A stretch of 64,000 nucleotides of DNA from Alphaproteobacteria bacterium (GCA_019233975.1 JAFALY010000029.1:1-64000); one strand, 5' to 3'; positions 44,723 through 54,125 are shown, counted from the first letter of the stretch. A program made the numbers and translations. The notes: generated from the sequence alone by a model not told the origin.

Positions 44723-45265
44723 TTAGTACACCAGCTTGCCGCCTTCGAAGATGATCACTTGCTTGTTGGCTGTAACTTCCATGGCGTCACGTACGGGGAT
44801 GGTATAACCCACAGCGTCCTCCCGGATAATATACGCGCCACTGCCTGAAAGGTTTGTGGTTTCGCACAGTGCTTTCGATGCCGCGATAATGTCATGCGCG
44901 CGCTTTTCTAAATCAGTAATATCGTCAGCTTTCGGATCGATTGCGCCGGGCAATGCATAAACCTTCGCATCCTCCGCCTTATGCCTGATGGCATAAATCT
45001 GTGGGCGGCCATCGGGTCCATGAACCATGACCATGGTCATATCGCCTGCGCTGACGACGTTGATGTTCACGGGGCCGTTCGGGCCATCCGTAATGGATAT
45101 GGTCATTACCTTGCCACCGTTCTGTTCGGGGCAATCGATCAGTGCGTCGCCCATGGCGCCAATTTGCCTGTGGTCGCGCTCGTGCGATGTGCAGGCGGAT
45201 GTTAAAAGACAGGCACCCACGGCAATTGTGCGTACGGTGACCGATGATCTGATAATGTTATACAT
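44723..45265 (-). CDS. Lipoprotein of unknown function
   Basis: A 180-residue exported lipoprotein: signal peptide with VRTIAVGACLLTSAC, lipobox LTSAC and Cys25 as lipid attachment. The mature part has a beta pattern (VMTISITDGPNGPVNINVVS; MTMVMVHGPDGRPQIYAIR), a central helix (DLEKRAHDIIAASKALCE) and a C-terminal strand. I recognise no family. It lies on the opposite strand between rplA and rplJ, splitting the usual ribosomal-protein operon. Confidence 0.75.
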   Translation of the reverse strand: MYNIIRSSVTVRTIAVGACLLTSACTSHERDHRQIGAMGDALIDCPEQNGGKVMTISITDGPNGPVNINVVSAGDMTMVMVHGPDGRPQIYAIRHKAEDAKVYALPGAIDPKADDITDLEKRAHDIIAASKALCETTNLSGSGAYIIREDAVGYTIPVRDAMEVTANKQVIIFEGGKLVY

Positions 45266-45722
45266 ATCCCTATAATCCGTTTAAGTAGGCGTGGCCCGAT
45301 TATACAGAGGGGCCAATGGTTAAAACAGGTTAATAAATAGTTTCTCACCGTCAATTAGGCCTATTTTGTGCATTTTCCTCTTGCTTTAAGAGGGTCATTT
45401 CGGTTATGAAAACGCCGTTCGGGACGCAATCCCGGACATCCTGTCAAAGACTGCGGGTACTTGATAAGGGTATAACCCTTTGAAAAGTTTAAATAAGCCA
45501 GCATAGATGGGGATCGTAGCGAACCGCCTCAATGGATCAACATCCTTGGGGCCAGCACCAAGGGTGCTTTCCGGCTTCGCCTCTTTCCTTCATTCAGCTT
45601 TGACAGTTTTGCGCCGACAGGTGCTTGGGACTTTTTGCCCTCAGAATTTCGCCGTGCCCCGTGGGGTTCGGCATGACGTGCTTGAAGTGATTGTAACGAG
45701 TGAAAAGCGAAAGAGGTCGAAC
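45266..45722 (+). other. L10 leader region before rplJ
   Basis: 457 bp without a credible gene. The downstream half (about 45500-45720) is GC-rich with several inverted repeats, for example GCCGTGCCCC/GGGGTTCGGC at 45650-45672. This is the place where L10-(L7/L12)4 binds its own mRNA leader in many bacteria. The frame is open from 45507 into rplJ, but it lacks protein-like composition. I cannot draw the full leader fold from sequence alone. Confidence 0.5.
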
Positions 45723-46250
45723 ATGACAACAGTGAGCGCCAACCGCGCCAATAAGGAAAAGCTGGTCGAAGCCTTCGGCAGCGAAGTGCAGGATGCCAGC
45801 ATCATCGTCGTCACCCAGCAAGTGGGTCTGAATGCCGACCAGACGCGCGATCTGCGCGTGGCTTTCCGCAAGGAAGAAGTCGGTTTCAAGGTCGGCAAGA
45901 ACACGCTGATCAAGCTGGCTTTGAAGGACTCACCCTTCGCCGCCATCGGCAAGTATCTGCAGGGCCCGACCGCCCTTGCCTTCTCCAAGGATCCGGTTGC
46001 CGCCGCGCGCGTCGCCGTCGAATTCGCAAAGAAGAACGACAAGTTGAAAATCGTGGGCGCCGCTATGGGCGACCAGTTGCTTGACGAAGCCCAGACAAAG
46101 GCGTTGGCCAGCCTGCCATCGCTCGATCAGCTTCGCGGCAAGATTATCGGTCTTCTGCTGGCTCCGGCCACCAAGGTCGCGGGCGTTCTTCAGGCGCCCG
46201 CCGGTCAACTGGCACGCGTGCTTTCAGCACGTTCCAAGCAGGAGGCCTAA
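45723..46250 (+). CDS. rplJ: 50S ribosomal protein L10
   Basis: A 175-residue L10, the base of the L7/L12 stalk. Marks: NKEKLVEAFGSEVQDASIIV, QTRDLRVAFRKEEVGFKVGK, NTLIKLALKDSPF, and the C-terminal helix ASLPSLDQLRGKIIGLLLAP, which binds L12 dimers. The ATG at 45723 follows AAAGAGG. rplL follows after 88 bp. Confidence 0.97.
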   Translation: MTTVSANRANKEKLVEAFGSEVQDASIIVVTQQVGLNADQTRDLRVAFRKEEVGFKVGKNTLIKLALKDSPFAAIGKYLQGPTALAFSKDPVAAARVAVEFAKKNDKLKIVGAAMGDQLLDEAQTKALASLPSLDQLRGKIIGLLLAPATKVAGVLQAPAGQLARVLSARSKQEA

Positions 46251-46338
46251 TCGGGCTGGGGCTTAGTGCCGTCGCTCAATACGAAGAAGTAAGTACGAAC
46301 AACCCAAGACAAAGAAACAGTCAACAAAGGAGAGTAAC

Positions 46339-46719
46339 ATGTCGAAGTTGGAAAAGTTGGTTGAAGATCTTTCGGCCCTCAGCGTCCTCGAAGCCGCTGA
46401 ATTGTCGAAGCTCCTCGAAGATAAGTGGGGCGTCAGCGCCGCGGCGCCTGTCGCCGTTGCAGCCGTTGCTGGTGGCGCCGCCGCCGGTGCAGCCCCGGCC
46501 GAAGAAAAGACCGAGTTCACCCTCGTTCTTGCCAAGGCAGGCGACAAGAAGATCGAAGTCATTAAGGAAGTCCGCGCCATCACCGGCCTGGGTCTGAAGG
46601 AAGCCAAGGACCTAGTCGAAGGTGCGCCGAAGACCCTGAAGGAAGGCGTTGCCAAGGCTGACGCTGAAAAGTTCAAGAAGCAGCTGGAAGCCGTCGGCGC
46701 CGCCGTCGAACTCAAGTAA
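46339..46719 (+). CDS. rplL: 50S ribosomal protein L7/L12
   Basis: A 126-residue L7/L12: N-terminal dimer domain ([20 protein letters not shown]), Ala-rich hinge (residues about 35-55) and the C-terminal factor-binding domain ([20 protein letters not shown], then [20 protein letters not shown]). It starts after AAAGGAG. A terminator follows 40 bp downstream, and rpoB is not next. Confidence 0.98.
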   Translation: MSKLEKLVEDLSALSVLEAAELSKLLEDKWGVSAAAPVAVAAVAGGAAAGAAPAEEKTEFTLVLAKAGDKKIEVIKEVRAITGLGLKEAKDLVEGAPKTLKEGVAKADAEKFKKQLEAVGAAVELK

Positions 46720-46759
46720 GCTTCGTCGATTTTCAGGCCTTTGGGCTTGATGCGAAACG

Positions 46760-46793
46760 CCTCGCCCTGTCTCGGACAGTGGCGGGGTTTTTT
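46760..46793 (+). terminator. Terminator after rplL (first of a repeated pair)
   Basis: CCTCGCC/GGCGGGG with an inner CTGTC/GACAG extension and a T run. An almost identical hairpin lies at 47091, beyond the small acidic gene. Confidence 0.9.
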
Positions 46794-46901
46794 GTTGTTT
46801 TCTTTCGTTCTTGAAGATGTGCGCGAATTGCAATTGCCTTCCGTTTTGCGGCGTGCTCAACAATACTTCATTGACTAAACTGTTTTTTGATGAGGTGTGT
46901 G

Positions 46902-47072
46902 ATGATAGCAGCACGTGCCGAGATAGTTGCAGAAGAAGAACAAGGCGACCTTTTTCCGGATACCTTACCGGAAAAGGAAGAACAGGGTGACCTGTTTGAA
47001 GAAGAGGCCTGTGCCACAAGAGTAACCAGAATAACTGCCCAACGGTTGATGGTCCTGGGGATTGCGGCCTGA
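46902..47072 (+). CDS. Tiny acidic protein with two QGDLF motifs
   Basis: A 56-residue protein made of two near-repeats: EEEQGDLFPD (residues 11-20) and KEEQGDLFEEE (25-35), followed by a short basic C-terminal helix (RVTRITAQRLMVLGI). QxDLF resembles the pentapeptide by which DNA polymerases and other proteins bind the bacterial sliding clamp (consensus QL[SD]LF). The ATG at 46902 follows GAGGTGTGTG; ATG 46887 is an alternative. The gene lies between two nearly identical terminators, so it forms its own small unit. Function is unknown; clamp binding is inference from the motif only. Confidence 0.55.
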   Translation: MIAARAEIVAEEEQGDLFPDTLPEKEEQGDLFEEEACATRVTRITAQRLMVLGIAA

Positions 47073-47090
47073 GGCAGTAAACCTAACGCC

Positions 47091-47126
47091 ACCCCGCCCT
47101 GTCCCGGACAGTGGCGGGGTTTTTTC
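47091..47126 (+). terminator. Terminator after the small acidic gene (second of a repeated pair)
   Basis: CCCCGCC/GGCGGGG with CTGTC/GACAG and a T run. It matches the hairpin at 46760 in almost every base. Confidence 0.9.
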
Positions 47127-47220
47127 TTGAACTTGGAAAAATTAACAATTAACCTTGAATTACGGTTCTGGCCGTCTGGATTCGGGCCCCCACTGAGTTC
47201 TGCAAAAAGGTTAGTCGTTT

Positions 47221-48660
47221 ATGGCCTTCAAGCTTCAATTAAAGCAGCAAGTCATCCTTGTCTCTGCGGTGTCTGTGCTTATGACGGCGGCGCTTGGCGT
47301 CGGCGGTTTGTATACATCATCCAGACAGGCCGACCTGGCACGCGACATTTATGATAAAGCCTTCATGGGCGTTAATTATGCGCGCAAATCGCAAATTGAC
47401 TGGCAGCATTATGTAACCCTTGCGGCAACGGCGGGCTCCAGCGAAGACGAAAAGAAAGACCTGCTGACCAAGCTGTATACTGAATTGGGCGTGGCGGCTG
47501 AGCGGTCAATTACCGAAAAAGCGAAAACAGCCAGCCTTGATTTGCAGGAAAAAATCAAACCCTTGGCAGAGAATGCCGCCGCGCTTGATGCTGAACAAAT
47601 CGACACCATAACGCGCGCGCTTGATAAAGTGGCGCAACGCTACATGAATGACGGGTCGAACTATCGCGATCAGGTTGACGATATCGTCGCGCACGCCAAA
47701 TGGTTGCTGGGCGTTGTGGATGGTGTCGCGCTTGCTGTTGCTTTCTTTATTGGATGGCTGTTGCGTAAGGGTGCCCGCCAGCAGGAACTGCAGACGCTTG
47801 AAAATCAGCGCTACACCCAGAATATGGAAGCGTTGATCAGCCGATTTGAGGCCTCAACCACCATCCTTGTTTCATCGGCTGAACAGGCGGGTGACGCGCT
47901 GGAACAGTCCGCACATCTGATGGCCGAAGACGCCGCCGACACCGCCATGCAGGCGGCGCATGTCGCGACCAATGCGCGGCAGGCCAACACCAATTTACAC
48001 ATGGTTGCGGCGGCGGCGGAAGAAATGACATCGGCGGGCAATGAAATTCAATCACTCGTAATGCGTGCGCTGGATATCAGCCGCGCCTCAACCCAGTTAA
48101 TGCGTGAAGCGGATGACACAGTCGCTGTTCTGTCTGAGTCCAGCCAGAACGTGGCGGGTGTCGTCGGCGTCATTAATGAACTGGCCGGTCAGACGAACCT
48201 GTTGGCGTTGAACGCGACCATCGAAGCGGCCCGCGCAGGCGATGCCGGCAAGGGCTTTACGGTTGTTGCGGCTGAAGTCAAAAATCTGGCAGATCAGACG
48301 ACAGAGTCGACCGGAAAAATCGATAAGCAGATTCAGGATATGCAAAATTCCGCCGGGCAAACTATCGATGCGCTCCAGCAGGTTAAGCATCAGATTAACG
48401 AGAACCAGGAGATTGCCGAGGCCGTTGCCCGCGCCATTACCGAGCAGGCTGATACCACGGCTGAAATTACGCGCAATGTGCAACAGATCGCGGATGGCAG
48501 CGGACAGGTCACCGAAAGCATCGAGATCGTTAACGAAACAGCGGCTAAATCCGGCAATAACAGCCGGAAAATGCTGGCTGATGTGCAGGATCTGCATGTC
48601 CAACTACGCAAATTACAGGAAAACATAGCGGTTTTCCTGGGTGGCATACGCGAACTCTGA
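47221..48660 (+). CDS. Methyl-accepting chemotaxis protein
   Basis: A 479-residue chemoreceptor. First membrane segment [20 protein letters not shown], a helical periplasmic sensor domain of about 125 residues (four-helix-bundle type), second membrane segment [18 protein letters not shown], and a cytoplasmic signalling domain with the conserved hairpin tip [20 protein letters not shown] followed by [20 protein letters not shown]. No typical HAMP domain separates the membrane from the signalling helices. No CheB/CheR-binding pentapeptide is at the C-terminus. Two TTAAC boxes stand at 47142-47154 upstream. The following gene may be its partner. Confidence 0.93.
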   Translation: MAFKLQLKQQVILVSAVSVLMTAALGVGGLYTSSRQADLARDIYDKAFMGVNYARKSQIDWQHYVTLAATAGSSEDEKKDLLTKLYTELGVAAERSITEKAKTASLDLQEKIKPLAENAAALDAEQIDTITRALDKVAQRYMNDGSNYRDQVDDIVAHAKWLLGVVDGVALAVAFFIGWLLRKGARQQELQTLENQRYTQNMEALISRFEASTTILVSSAEQAGDALEQSAHLMAEDAADTAMQAAHVATNARQANTNLHMVAAAAEEMTSAGNEIQSLVMRALDISRASTQLMREADDTVAVLSESSQNVAGVVGVINELAGQTNLLALNATIEAARAGDAGKGFTVVAAEVKNLADQTTESTGKIDKQIQDMQNSAGQTIDALQQVKHQINENQEIAEAVARAITEQADTTAEITRNVQQIADGSGQVTESIEIVNETAAKSGNNSRKMLADVQDLHVQLRKLQENIAVFLGGIREL

Positions 48661-48727
48661 AATTATCAATTTACCTTTTGGTATTTTCACCCTAACTCTG
48701 TCTGGCAGCAGCAAAGAAGAGCATTCA

Positions 48728-49216
48728 ATGACAGATGACAACACAACAGACCGCGATGCCCTGTTGGTGCGTATCGAGGGAACGAATATAGACCCGCGGT
48801 CTTTTTTATCGACAGATTATTTTAATCATTTCAACACGGTCATCATGTTGTTCGGCATGGTGCCGGATGATCCTGCTCTCCTGGATGAAATCGACCAATG
48901 GGTCTATATCGACTATGTCCAGCATTTTCAGGAAAGCGGTCTTGATTTCGCGCAATTGGCCATTGAAGCTTATGCGCAGGCATTACCCAAAACGCGCGAC
49001 GCCTTTGAAAAAAAGATAGGGGAGATCCGGACTTTCGTTGAAATGTCGCGTCTGGGGTTGCGTCAGTTGATCGGCGGCGGTGACACGGAAAAACTAAACC
49101 ATATGGCTCTGCGCGTATCGCGTGATTTACAACAACTGGTCGATGATGGCAGCGCCATCGTCCATGGCCGGGATACGGCGTTGGATCAGGGCGCTATTGA
49201 CTCGCTGTTCGACTAA
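48728..49216 (+). CDS. Unknown cytoplasmic protein linked to the chemoreceptor, CheY-binding-peptide-like C-terminus
   Basis: A 162-residue all-helical soluble protein (DEIDQWVYIDYVQHFQESGL; FVEMSRLGLRQLIGGGD). I recognise no family. The last residues, LDQGAIDSLFD, resemble the QDxIDxLF peptide at the N-terminus of FliM and the C-terminus of CheZ, both of which bind CheY. Position 67 bp after the chemoreceptor supports a chemotaxis role; that is inference. The ATG at 48728 follows AAAGAAGAG. Its end overlaps the convergent patatin gene by 4 nt. Confidence 0.6.
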   Translation: MTDDNTTDRDALLVRIEGTNIDPRSFLSTDYFNHFNTVIMLFGMVPDDPALLDEIDQWVYIDYVQHFQESGLDFAQLAIEAYAQALPKTRDAFEKKIGEIRTFVEMSRLGLRQLIGGGDTEKLNHMALRVSRDLQQLVDDGSAIVHGRDTALDQGAIDSLFD

Positions 49217-50199
49217 ATCGGCTCGTTGTCGCCGACGACGCGGTTGCTCTGTGACAGAACCTGCAACGCATCTGCCAGTTCCGGTTGTTTGCGCATGACG
49301 GCGGCTTCACCTTCGTCAATCGTCTCGGCGGCCAGATCAAATTCCAACAATCCCAGATGTCCAAGACGTGGCGCTATGTGTACGTCCGGCGGGTCACCCG
49401 CCAGACGTGAACGCGTAATACGGTCCTGCATGATGTTAAGCGATGATGTCATAACGCCGAACAGGCTTGGCGTGTCAGGGTCGCGGCGAAACACACGCTT
49501 GGCAACGCCGTCCATAATCGACAGCTTGTCGAAATGGCCGCTTTCTTTCAGGAAGGGGATCAGGTCGAACCCGGCGGCGGTCGGGATGATAGTGCCGGGC
49601 CTGCGTGATTTGCCGATGATATCGGCGTTCAAATTGACGGCAATGACCATATCGGAACCCATCGCGCGGCATGTGGCGACCGGCAGCGGGCACACCAGCG
49701 CGCCATCTGCGAGCCAACGGTCCTGGTACCGCACCGGCGGAAATATACCGGGCAAAGAAAACGAGGCACGCATGGCCTCAACCAGATCACCGCTTTGTAT
49801 CCAAACCTCGTGACCGGTCACAAGGTCTGTTGTCACGGCGGCATAGGGTACGGGCAGATCTTCAATTTTGATTTTACCGATCTGGCGGAACATTTCATCA
49901 GCCAGCTTGCCGCCGCCGATCAGGCCACCGCTTTTCAACTTCATGTCCAGATAGCCAACAATCTTGCGCTTGTTCAGCGAACGCGTCCAGGCCTCTAAAA
50001 CATCCAGCTTGCCTGCCAGATAACAACCACCGACCAGTGCACCGATGGAACAGCCTGCTACGACATCGAAAGTGAAGCCTAGTTTTACCAGGGCGTGCAA
50101 AGCGCCAATATGGGCCCAACCGCGCGCCATGCCACTGGACAGCGCCAGACCTATTTTGCGTTTGCCACGCATCGCGGGATATAATGTTTTTGAGGACAT
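49213..50199 (-). CDS. Patatin-like phospholipase (RssA/YlbK type)
   Basis: A 328-residue cytoplasmic patatin-family lipid acyl hydrolase. The oxyanion loop SSGMARGWAHIGAL, the nucleophile elbow GCSIGALVGG and the catalytic Asp of the dyad in WLADGALVCPLPV are all present, with RASFSLPGIFPPV between them. The ATG at 50199 is preferred over 50265 because GGTGG lies just upstream and the family begins near RKIGLALSSG. It is divergent from the MsbA-type gene, with little room for two promoters. Confidence 0.88.
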   Translation of the reverse strand: MSSKTLYPAMRGKRKIGLALSSGMARGWAHIGALHALVKLGFTFDVVAGCSIGALVGGCYLAGKLDVLEAWTRSLNKRKIVGYLDMKLKSGGLIGGGKLADEMFRQIGKIKIEDLPVPYAAVTTDLVTGHEVWIQSGDLVEAMRASFSLPGIFPPVRYQDRWLADGALVCPLPVATCRAMGSDMVIAVNLNADIIGKSRRPGTIIPTAAGFDLIPFLKESGHFDKLSIMDGVAKRVFRRDPDTPSLFGVMTSSLNIMQDRITRSRLAGDPPDVHIAPRLGHLGLLEFDLAAETIDEGEAAVMRKQPELADALQVLSQSNRVVGDNEPI

Positions 50200-50317
50200 A
50201 AGAATACCACCGGGACTGCTAAAACTGCTTTCCAAAAGCAGATCAGGCCCTATGATACGATCCAAACTGTTAATATTTATCGCTCAGGGCATACACTTGG
50301 ATAAAACAAACACGCAG

Positions 50318-52102
50318 ATGATCGACCCGTTGATCCTTTCGCAACGCAGCAAGCCGACAGACACATGGACTTTAATCATGCGCCTGTTTCGCGGCTATCT
50401 GCGGCCGCATGTACCCGGCTTTATTATGGCGAGCCTGTTTATGTCCTTAACGGCCGCCATGACGGGGGCTGCTGCTGCGATTATCAAACCCATCACGGAT
50501 GAATTGGGCAAGCCGCATATGCCGCTTTATATGCTTGGGCTCGGCGCTGGCGTGGTCGTTATCTTCTTCCTGCGCGGCCTTGGAACCTATTTCCATACTG
50601 TGCTGATGAATCGCATTGGCCAACGCATTGTCACTGATGTACAGCAGGAAATGTACCGGCATTTGCTGGGCGCGGACCTTGCGTTCTTTCACGCCAATGC
50701 GTCGGGGCAGTTGATATCCCGCTTGACCAATGATGTGGCCGTTATGCGACAGGCCGTCGGCGAATGCATGACCAGCAGTTTCAAGGGCGGGCTCACGCTT
50801 ATTTTTCTGGTGGGCGTTATGTTTTATCAGAACTGGCATTTGGCCATGGGCGCGTTTTTCATTTTCCCGGTCTCTGCCTGGTTTGTCATCAAGGTCGGCA
50901 AACGCATGCGTAAAATCTCCGCCTCGACACAGGCTGAAATCGGCAATTACGCTTCGCTTTTGAACCAGACCTTTCAGGGCATCCGTCATGTGAAGGCCTA
51001 CGGCATGGAAAAAGCCGAAGATAACCGTGTTCACAACGTGACCGAGAATGTTTTCAAACTGACGGTCAAAGGTTTTCATGCCAGCGCGCTCACGAACCCG
51101 ATGGCGGAAATGCTCAGCGGTCTTGCCATCGCGACGGTCTTTATGTATTGCGACTGGCAGGTCGAACATGGGCTGATTACGACGGGCGGGGTCTATTCCT
51201 TCGTGATGGCGTTTATTCTGGCCTATGACCCGATGAAGCGTACCTCCAAGGTTAATGCGCAGTTTCAGGCTGGCCTTGCTGCCGCCGAACGTGTTTTTGC
51301 CGTCCTTGATATTCAACCGACTATCGTCGACGCGCCGCGTGCAACACCCCTCAATGTGACAGATTACAGTCTGGCGCTGGAAGATGTTGTGTTCAATTAT
51401 CGTGACGGCACGCGCGCCCTCGACCATCTGTCTATTACCGTGCCGCATGGCAAGACGGTGGCGATCGTCGGACCATCGGGGGCAGGCAAATCAACCATCA
51501 TCAACCTGATCCCGCGCTTTTATGATGTGCAGGGCGGGCGTATTCGTGTCGGTGGGTGTGATGTGCGCGATCTGACCCTGTCCAGCCTGCGCGGTTCCAT
51601 CGCGCTTGTCAGTCAGGAAACCGCGTTGTTTGACGACACCGTGCGCGCCAACATCGCCTATGGCCGCCCGAGCGCCAGCGACAGCGAGATTGAAGCCGCC
51701 GCCGTCGCCGCCTTTGCCGACACATTCATCCGCGACCTGCCACAGGGTTATGACACGCTCGTGGGTGAACATGGCGTCAAGCTTTCTGGCGGGCAACGTC
51801 AGCGTATCGCGATTGCGCGCGCCATGTTGCGCAACGCACCTATCTTGCTGCTGGATGAAGCGACATCGGCGCTGGATAATGAATCGGAACGCGCGGTGCA
51901 GGCGGCCTTGAAACGGTTGCAGATCGGGCGCACGACCATTGTTGTCGCCCACCGCCTGTCAACCATTGTGGATGCTGACCAGATTGTCGTTCTGGAGCGC
52001 GGCGCCGTCGTTGAACAGGGCACGCATACGGAACTTTTGGAAAAGCGCGGCGTTTATGCCAGACTTTACGGAATGCAAAGCGAAGCGGGTGCCGATTTCT
52101 AA
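50318..52102 (+). CDS. msbA: MsbA-type lipid ABC exporter
   Basis: A 594-residue half-transporter with six membrane segments fused to an ATPase, moving lipid A-core or similar lipids across the inner membrane. Marks: GQRIVTDVQQEMYRHLLGAD, SGQLISRLTNDVAVMRQAV, Walker A IVGPSGAGKSTIINLIPRFY, Q-loop LVSQETALFDDTVRANIAYG, signature LSGGQRQRIAIARAML, Walker B ILLLDEATSALD and switch VAHRLSTI. ATG 50318 gives family length; 50252 is possible, and no clear ribosome-binding site decides. Divergent from the patatin gene. Confidence 0.92.
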   Translation: MIDPLILSQRSKPTDTWTLIMRLFRGYLRPHVPGFIMASLFMSLTAAMTGAAAAIIKPITDELGKPHMPLYMLGLGAGVVVIFFLRGLGTYFHTVLMNRIGQRIVTDVQQEMYRHLLGADLAFFHANASGQLISRLTNDVAVMRQAVGECMTSSFKGGLTLIFLVGVMFYQNWHLAMGAFFIFPVSAWFVIKVGKRMRKISASTQAEIGNYASLLNQTFQGIRHVKAYGMEKAEDNRVHNVTENVFKLTVKGFHASALTNPMAEMLSGLAIATVFMYCDWQVEHGLITTGGVYSFVMAFILAYDPMKRTSKVNAQFQAGLAAAERVFAVLDIQPTIVDAPRATPLNVTDYSLALEDVVFNYRDGTRALDHLSITVPHGKTVAIVGPSGAGKSTIINLIPRFYDVQGGRIRVGGCDVRDLTLSSLRGSIALVSQETALFDDTVRANIAYGRPSASDSEIEAAAVAAFADTFIRDLPQGYDTLVGEHGVKLSGGQRQRIAIARAMLRNAPILLLDEATSALDNESERAVQAALKRLQIGRTTIVVAHRLSTIVDADQIVVLERGAVVEQGTHTELLEKRGVYARLYGMQSEAGADF

Positions 52103-52133
52103 GGCGACGCTGACAGGGTAGTAGGAGCACATC

Positions 52134-53003
52134 ATGGCCAAAGGGCATCTGGCGCGCCGCGCCTCCGGATGGGTGGTTACCCTGCTGGCCGTCTATGTGG
52201 TTTTTATCGGCGCTTTGTTCTTTATGCAGAAACGCCTGATGTATTTTCCGGATACGGGGCGTTTCGTGCCGTCCGAATGGGCGTTGCCGGAAATGAAGCC
52301 GCTTACCATTCATGAAGATGACGGGCTGACGTTGAACAGCTGGTACAGACCGGTGCAAAAGCCGGGACTTTTTACCATCGTGTTCTGTCAGGGTAACGCC
52401 GGTCATCTGGGGTACAGAAATTACAAATTCCGGCCCTGGCTGGATGCCGGATATGGTTTGCTGCTGGTGGGGTATCGCGGCTTTGGCGGCAATCCCGGCG
52501 CGCCGTCCGAAGAGGGCCTTTATGATGATGCGCGCAGCGCCATCGATGCTATTCGTGCGCTCGGCGTAAAAGACAAAGCGATGGTGATTTACGGCGAGTC
52601 GATGGGGACCGGCGTGGCGACACAAATGGCGACGGAGGTCGGTGCCTCCGCGCTTATTCTGGAATCGCCCTATACATCGGTGCCCGATGTTGGCACAGAC
52701 CGTTACCCCATGGTGCCGGTGCACATACTACTGCGCGACAAATATGACTCGCTGTCCAAAATCAAGGATGTGCATATGCCGTTGTTGCTGATGCATGGTG
52801 AGTTGGATGATGTTGTACCCGTGAAATTCGGTCGCCGTTTGTTTGCAGCGGCGAATGAGCCCAAACAGGTCGAATATGTACCGGAAGCGGGACATAACAA
52901 TGTTTACAACATGCGCACGCAACAATTGATTTTAAACTTCCTGTCGAAACTGCCGAATGACGCGCTTTTGCAGGACCCCGCCATCAACAAGGATGAAGAA
53001 TAG
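52134..53003 (+). CDS. Membrane-anchored alpha/beta hydrolase (BEM46/ABHD13-like)
   Basis: A 289-residue hydrolase with an N-terminal anchor (WVVTLLAVYVVFIGALFFMQ) followed by KRLMYFPD, the usual start of this family. Marks: VFCQGNAGHLGYR, LVGYRGFGGNPGAPSEEGLY, the nucleophile motif YGESMGTGVA, the Asp in HGELDDVVPV and the His in AGHNNVYN. It lies 31 nt after msbA and may share its transcript. Substrate unknown. Confidence 0.9.
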   Translation: MAKGHLARRASGWVVTLLAVYVVFIGALFFMQKRLMYFPDTGRFVPSEWALPEMKPLTIHEDDGLTLNSWYRPVQKPGLFTIVFCQGNAGHLGYRNYKFRPWLDAGYGLLLVGYRGFGGNPGAPSEEGLYDDARSAIDAIRALGVKDKAMVIYGESMGTGVATQMATEVGASALILESPYTSVPDVGTDRYPMVPVHILLRDKYDSLSKIKDVHMPLLLMHGELDDVVPVKFGRRLFAAANEPKQVEYVPEAGHNNVYNMRTQQLILNFLSKLPNDALLQDPAINKDEE

Positions 53004-53015
53004 GGAGACTGGACG

Positions 53016-53306
53016 ATGCTGTTTGTTATCTATGCCAAGGATCAGGCCGAAGATACGAATGCGTTACGCAACGAACATTACGCCGCGCATAAGGAACATC
53101 TGGAAAAATGCGGGGACTACGGTGTTGAGATTGTCACTGCCGGACCGCTGGTCAGTGATGACGCACGGCGTGCGCTGGGCAGCCTGATTATCTGTCAGGC
53201 CGAAGCGCGTCAGGACGTGATCACCTTCAACCGTGAAGACCCGTTTTACAAAGTCGGCGTCTGGCAAAATGTTGACGTCACGGCGTTCGATAAACGCCGC
53301 GGCTGA
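53016..53306 (+). CDS. YciI-like protein
   Basis: A 96-residue YciI/YCII family protein of ferredoxin-like fold: MLFVIYAKDQAEDTNALRNE, HYAAHKEHLEK, VTAGPLVSD, DVITFNREDPFYKVGVW. The conserved His (in AAHKEHLE) and Asp (NREDPF) of the family are present. Enzymatic role is unproven for most members. It lies 12 nt after the hydrolase in the same direction and ends at the convergent exported-protein gene. Confidence 0.9.
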   Translation: MLFVIYAKDQAEDTNALRNEHYAAHKEHLEKCGDYGVEIVTAGPLVSDDARRALGSLIICQAEARQDVITFNREDPFYKVGVWQNVDVTAFDKRRG

Positions 53307-54125
53307 TTACCTGACCGCGCATTCATCGGTGGCGGCAAGCCCATGCGTGATGGTGATTTGTTGCACCTGTCCATTGGCGGGTGTTTTGCACGTTGCGGTG
53401 CTGAGCGGCACGATAAAATAATTGCCCTGTTTTTGCACGACACCGGCACCTTCGGGTAGGGTTCCCACGTCGCACAGTGCGCGCGTGCTGACCATCAGGC
53501 TGCGCACTTTTCCGTCAAAATGCGTCACGGTGCTGGTGCTGCCACGGCTGTCTATAAGGCCCGACATTTTATCCGATAGCACCATGCCCGATAACGAAAT
53601 GCGACAGGCGCTGGCGACCTTGTTCATGGCGATACCCAGCTTCTGATTTATGGCTGTCACATCATTGGCTGACCAGACAGATTGTTGTGACAAAGCGACC
53701 CCTGCGCTAAACGGCAACTCAAGACCCGGTAACTGGCTGTAATCCGGCGTTTCCGGTGTGTCGATGACCATGGTCGGTGTTTTATAGGGTATTTGCGCCC
53801 CTGTTTTTCTGGATGCAGATGGCACAGGCGTGTAAGGCAAATAAGCCTGTGGCGCGGCACTTTGCGGTTCCGTCACCGGAGCTTGTGCTGGCACATTGGC
53901 TTGCGGCTGTGCCTGAGGTTGGGGTTGTTGTGTTTTTACGGGGGCGGGGGCAGGCACTTCGTTTTGCATTGGTACGAGGCCCATATTCGGCCCGCTGCTT
54001 CCGGCGCTATTATTATCATCAGGCAACAGGACATTGCCCGCTTGTGCCTGTGTTGCCCAACCGATGATGGCGGCACAACTACCGGCCAGCATCAAGGAAA
54101 GAAGGGAAAACTTTGAATAACGCAT
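53307..54125 (-). CDS. Exported protein with Pro/Gln-rich linker, unknown function
   Basis: A 272-residue exported protein. Signal peptide (SLLSLMLAGSCAAIIGWATQ, cleavage after AQA), a low-complexity Pro/Gln/Ala linker (residues about 45-100) and a C-terminal domain of about 140 residues with four cysteines (CRISLSGMVL; STRALCDVGTL; STATCKTP; TDECAVR). The start at 54125 (MRYSKFSLL) is preferred to 54140 because it gives the proper signal peptide. No family recognised. Its stop abuts the YciI-like gene. Confidence 0.75.
   Translation of the reverse strand: MRYSKFSLLSLMLAGSCAAIIGWATQAQAGNVLLPDDNNSAGSSGPNMGLVPMQNEVPAPAPVKTQQPQPQAQPQANVPAQAPVTEPQSAAPQAYLPYTPVPSASRKTGAQIPYKTPTMVIDTPETPDYSQLPGLELPFSAGVALSQQSVWSANDVTAINQKLGIAMNKVASACRISLSGMVLSDKMSGLIDSRGSTSTVTHFDGKVRSLMVSTRALCDVGTLPEGAGVVQKQGNYFIVPLSTATCKTPANGQVQQITITHGLAATDECAVR

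Noticed and set aside
47142-47154. CtrA site before the chemoreceptor
   Set aside because: Two TTAAC boxes are present, but their spacing does not match the TTAA-N7-TTAA consensus.
50447-51448. 333-codon open frame opposite msbA
   Set aside because: It lies antisense inside a gene with clear ABC exporter motifs, and its translation is low-complexity His/Arg-rich shadow.
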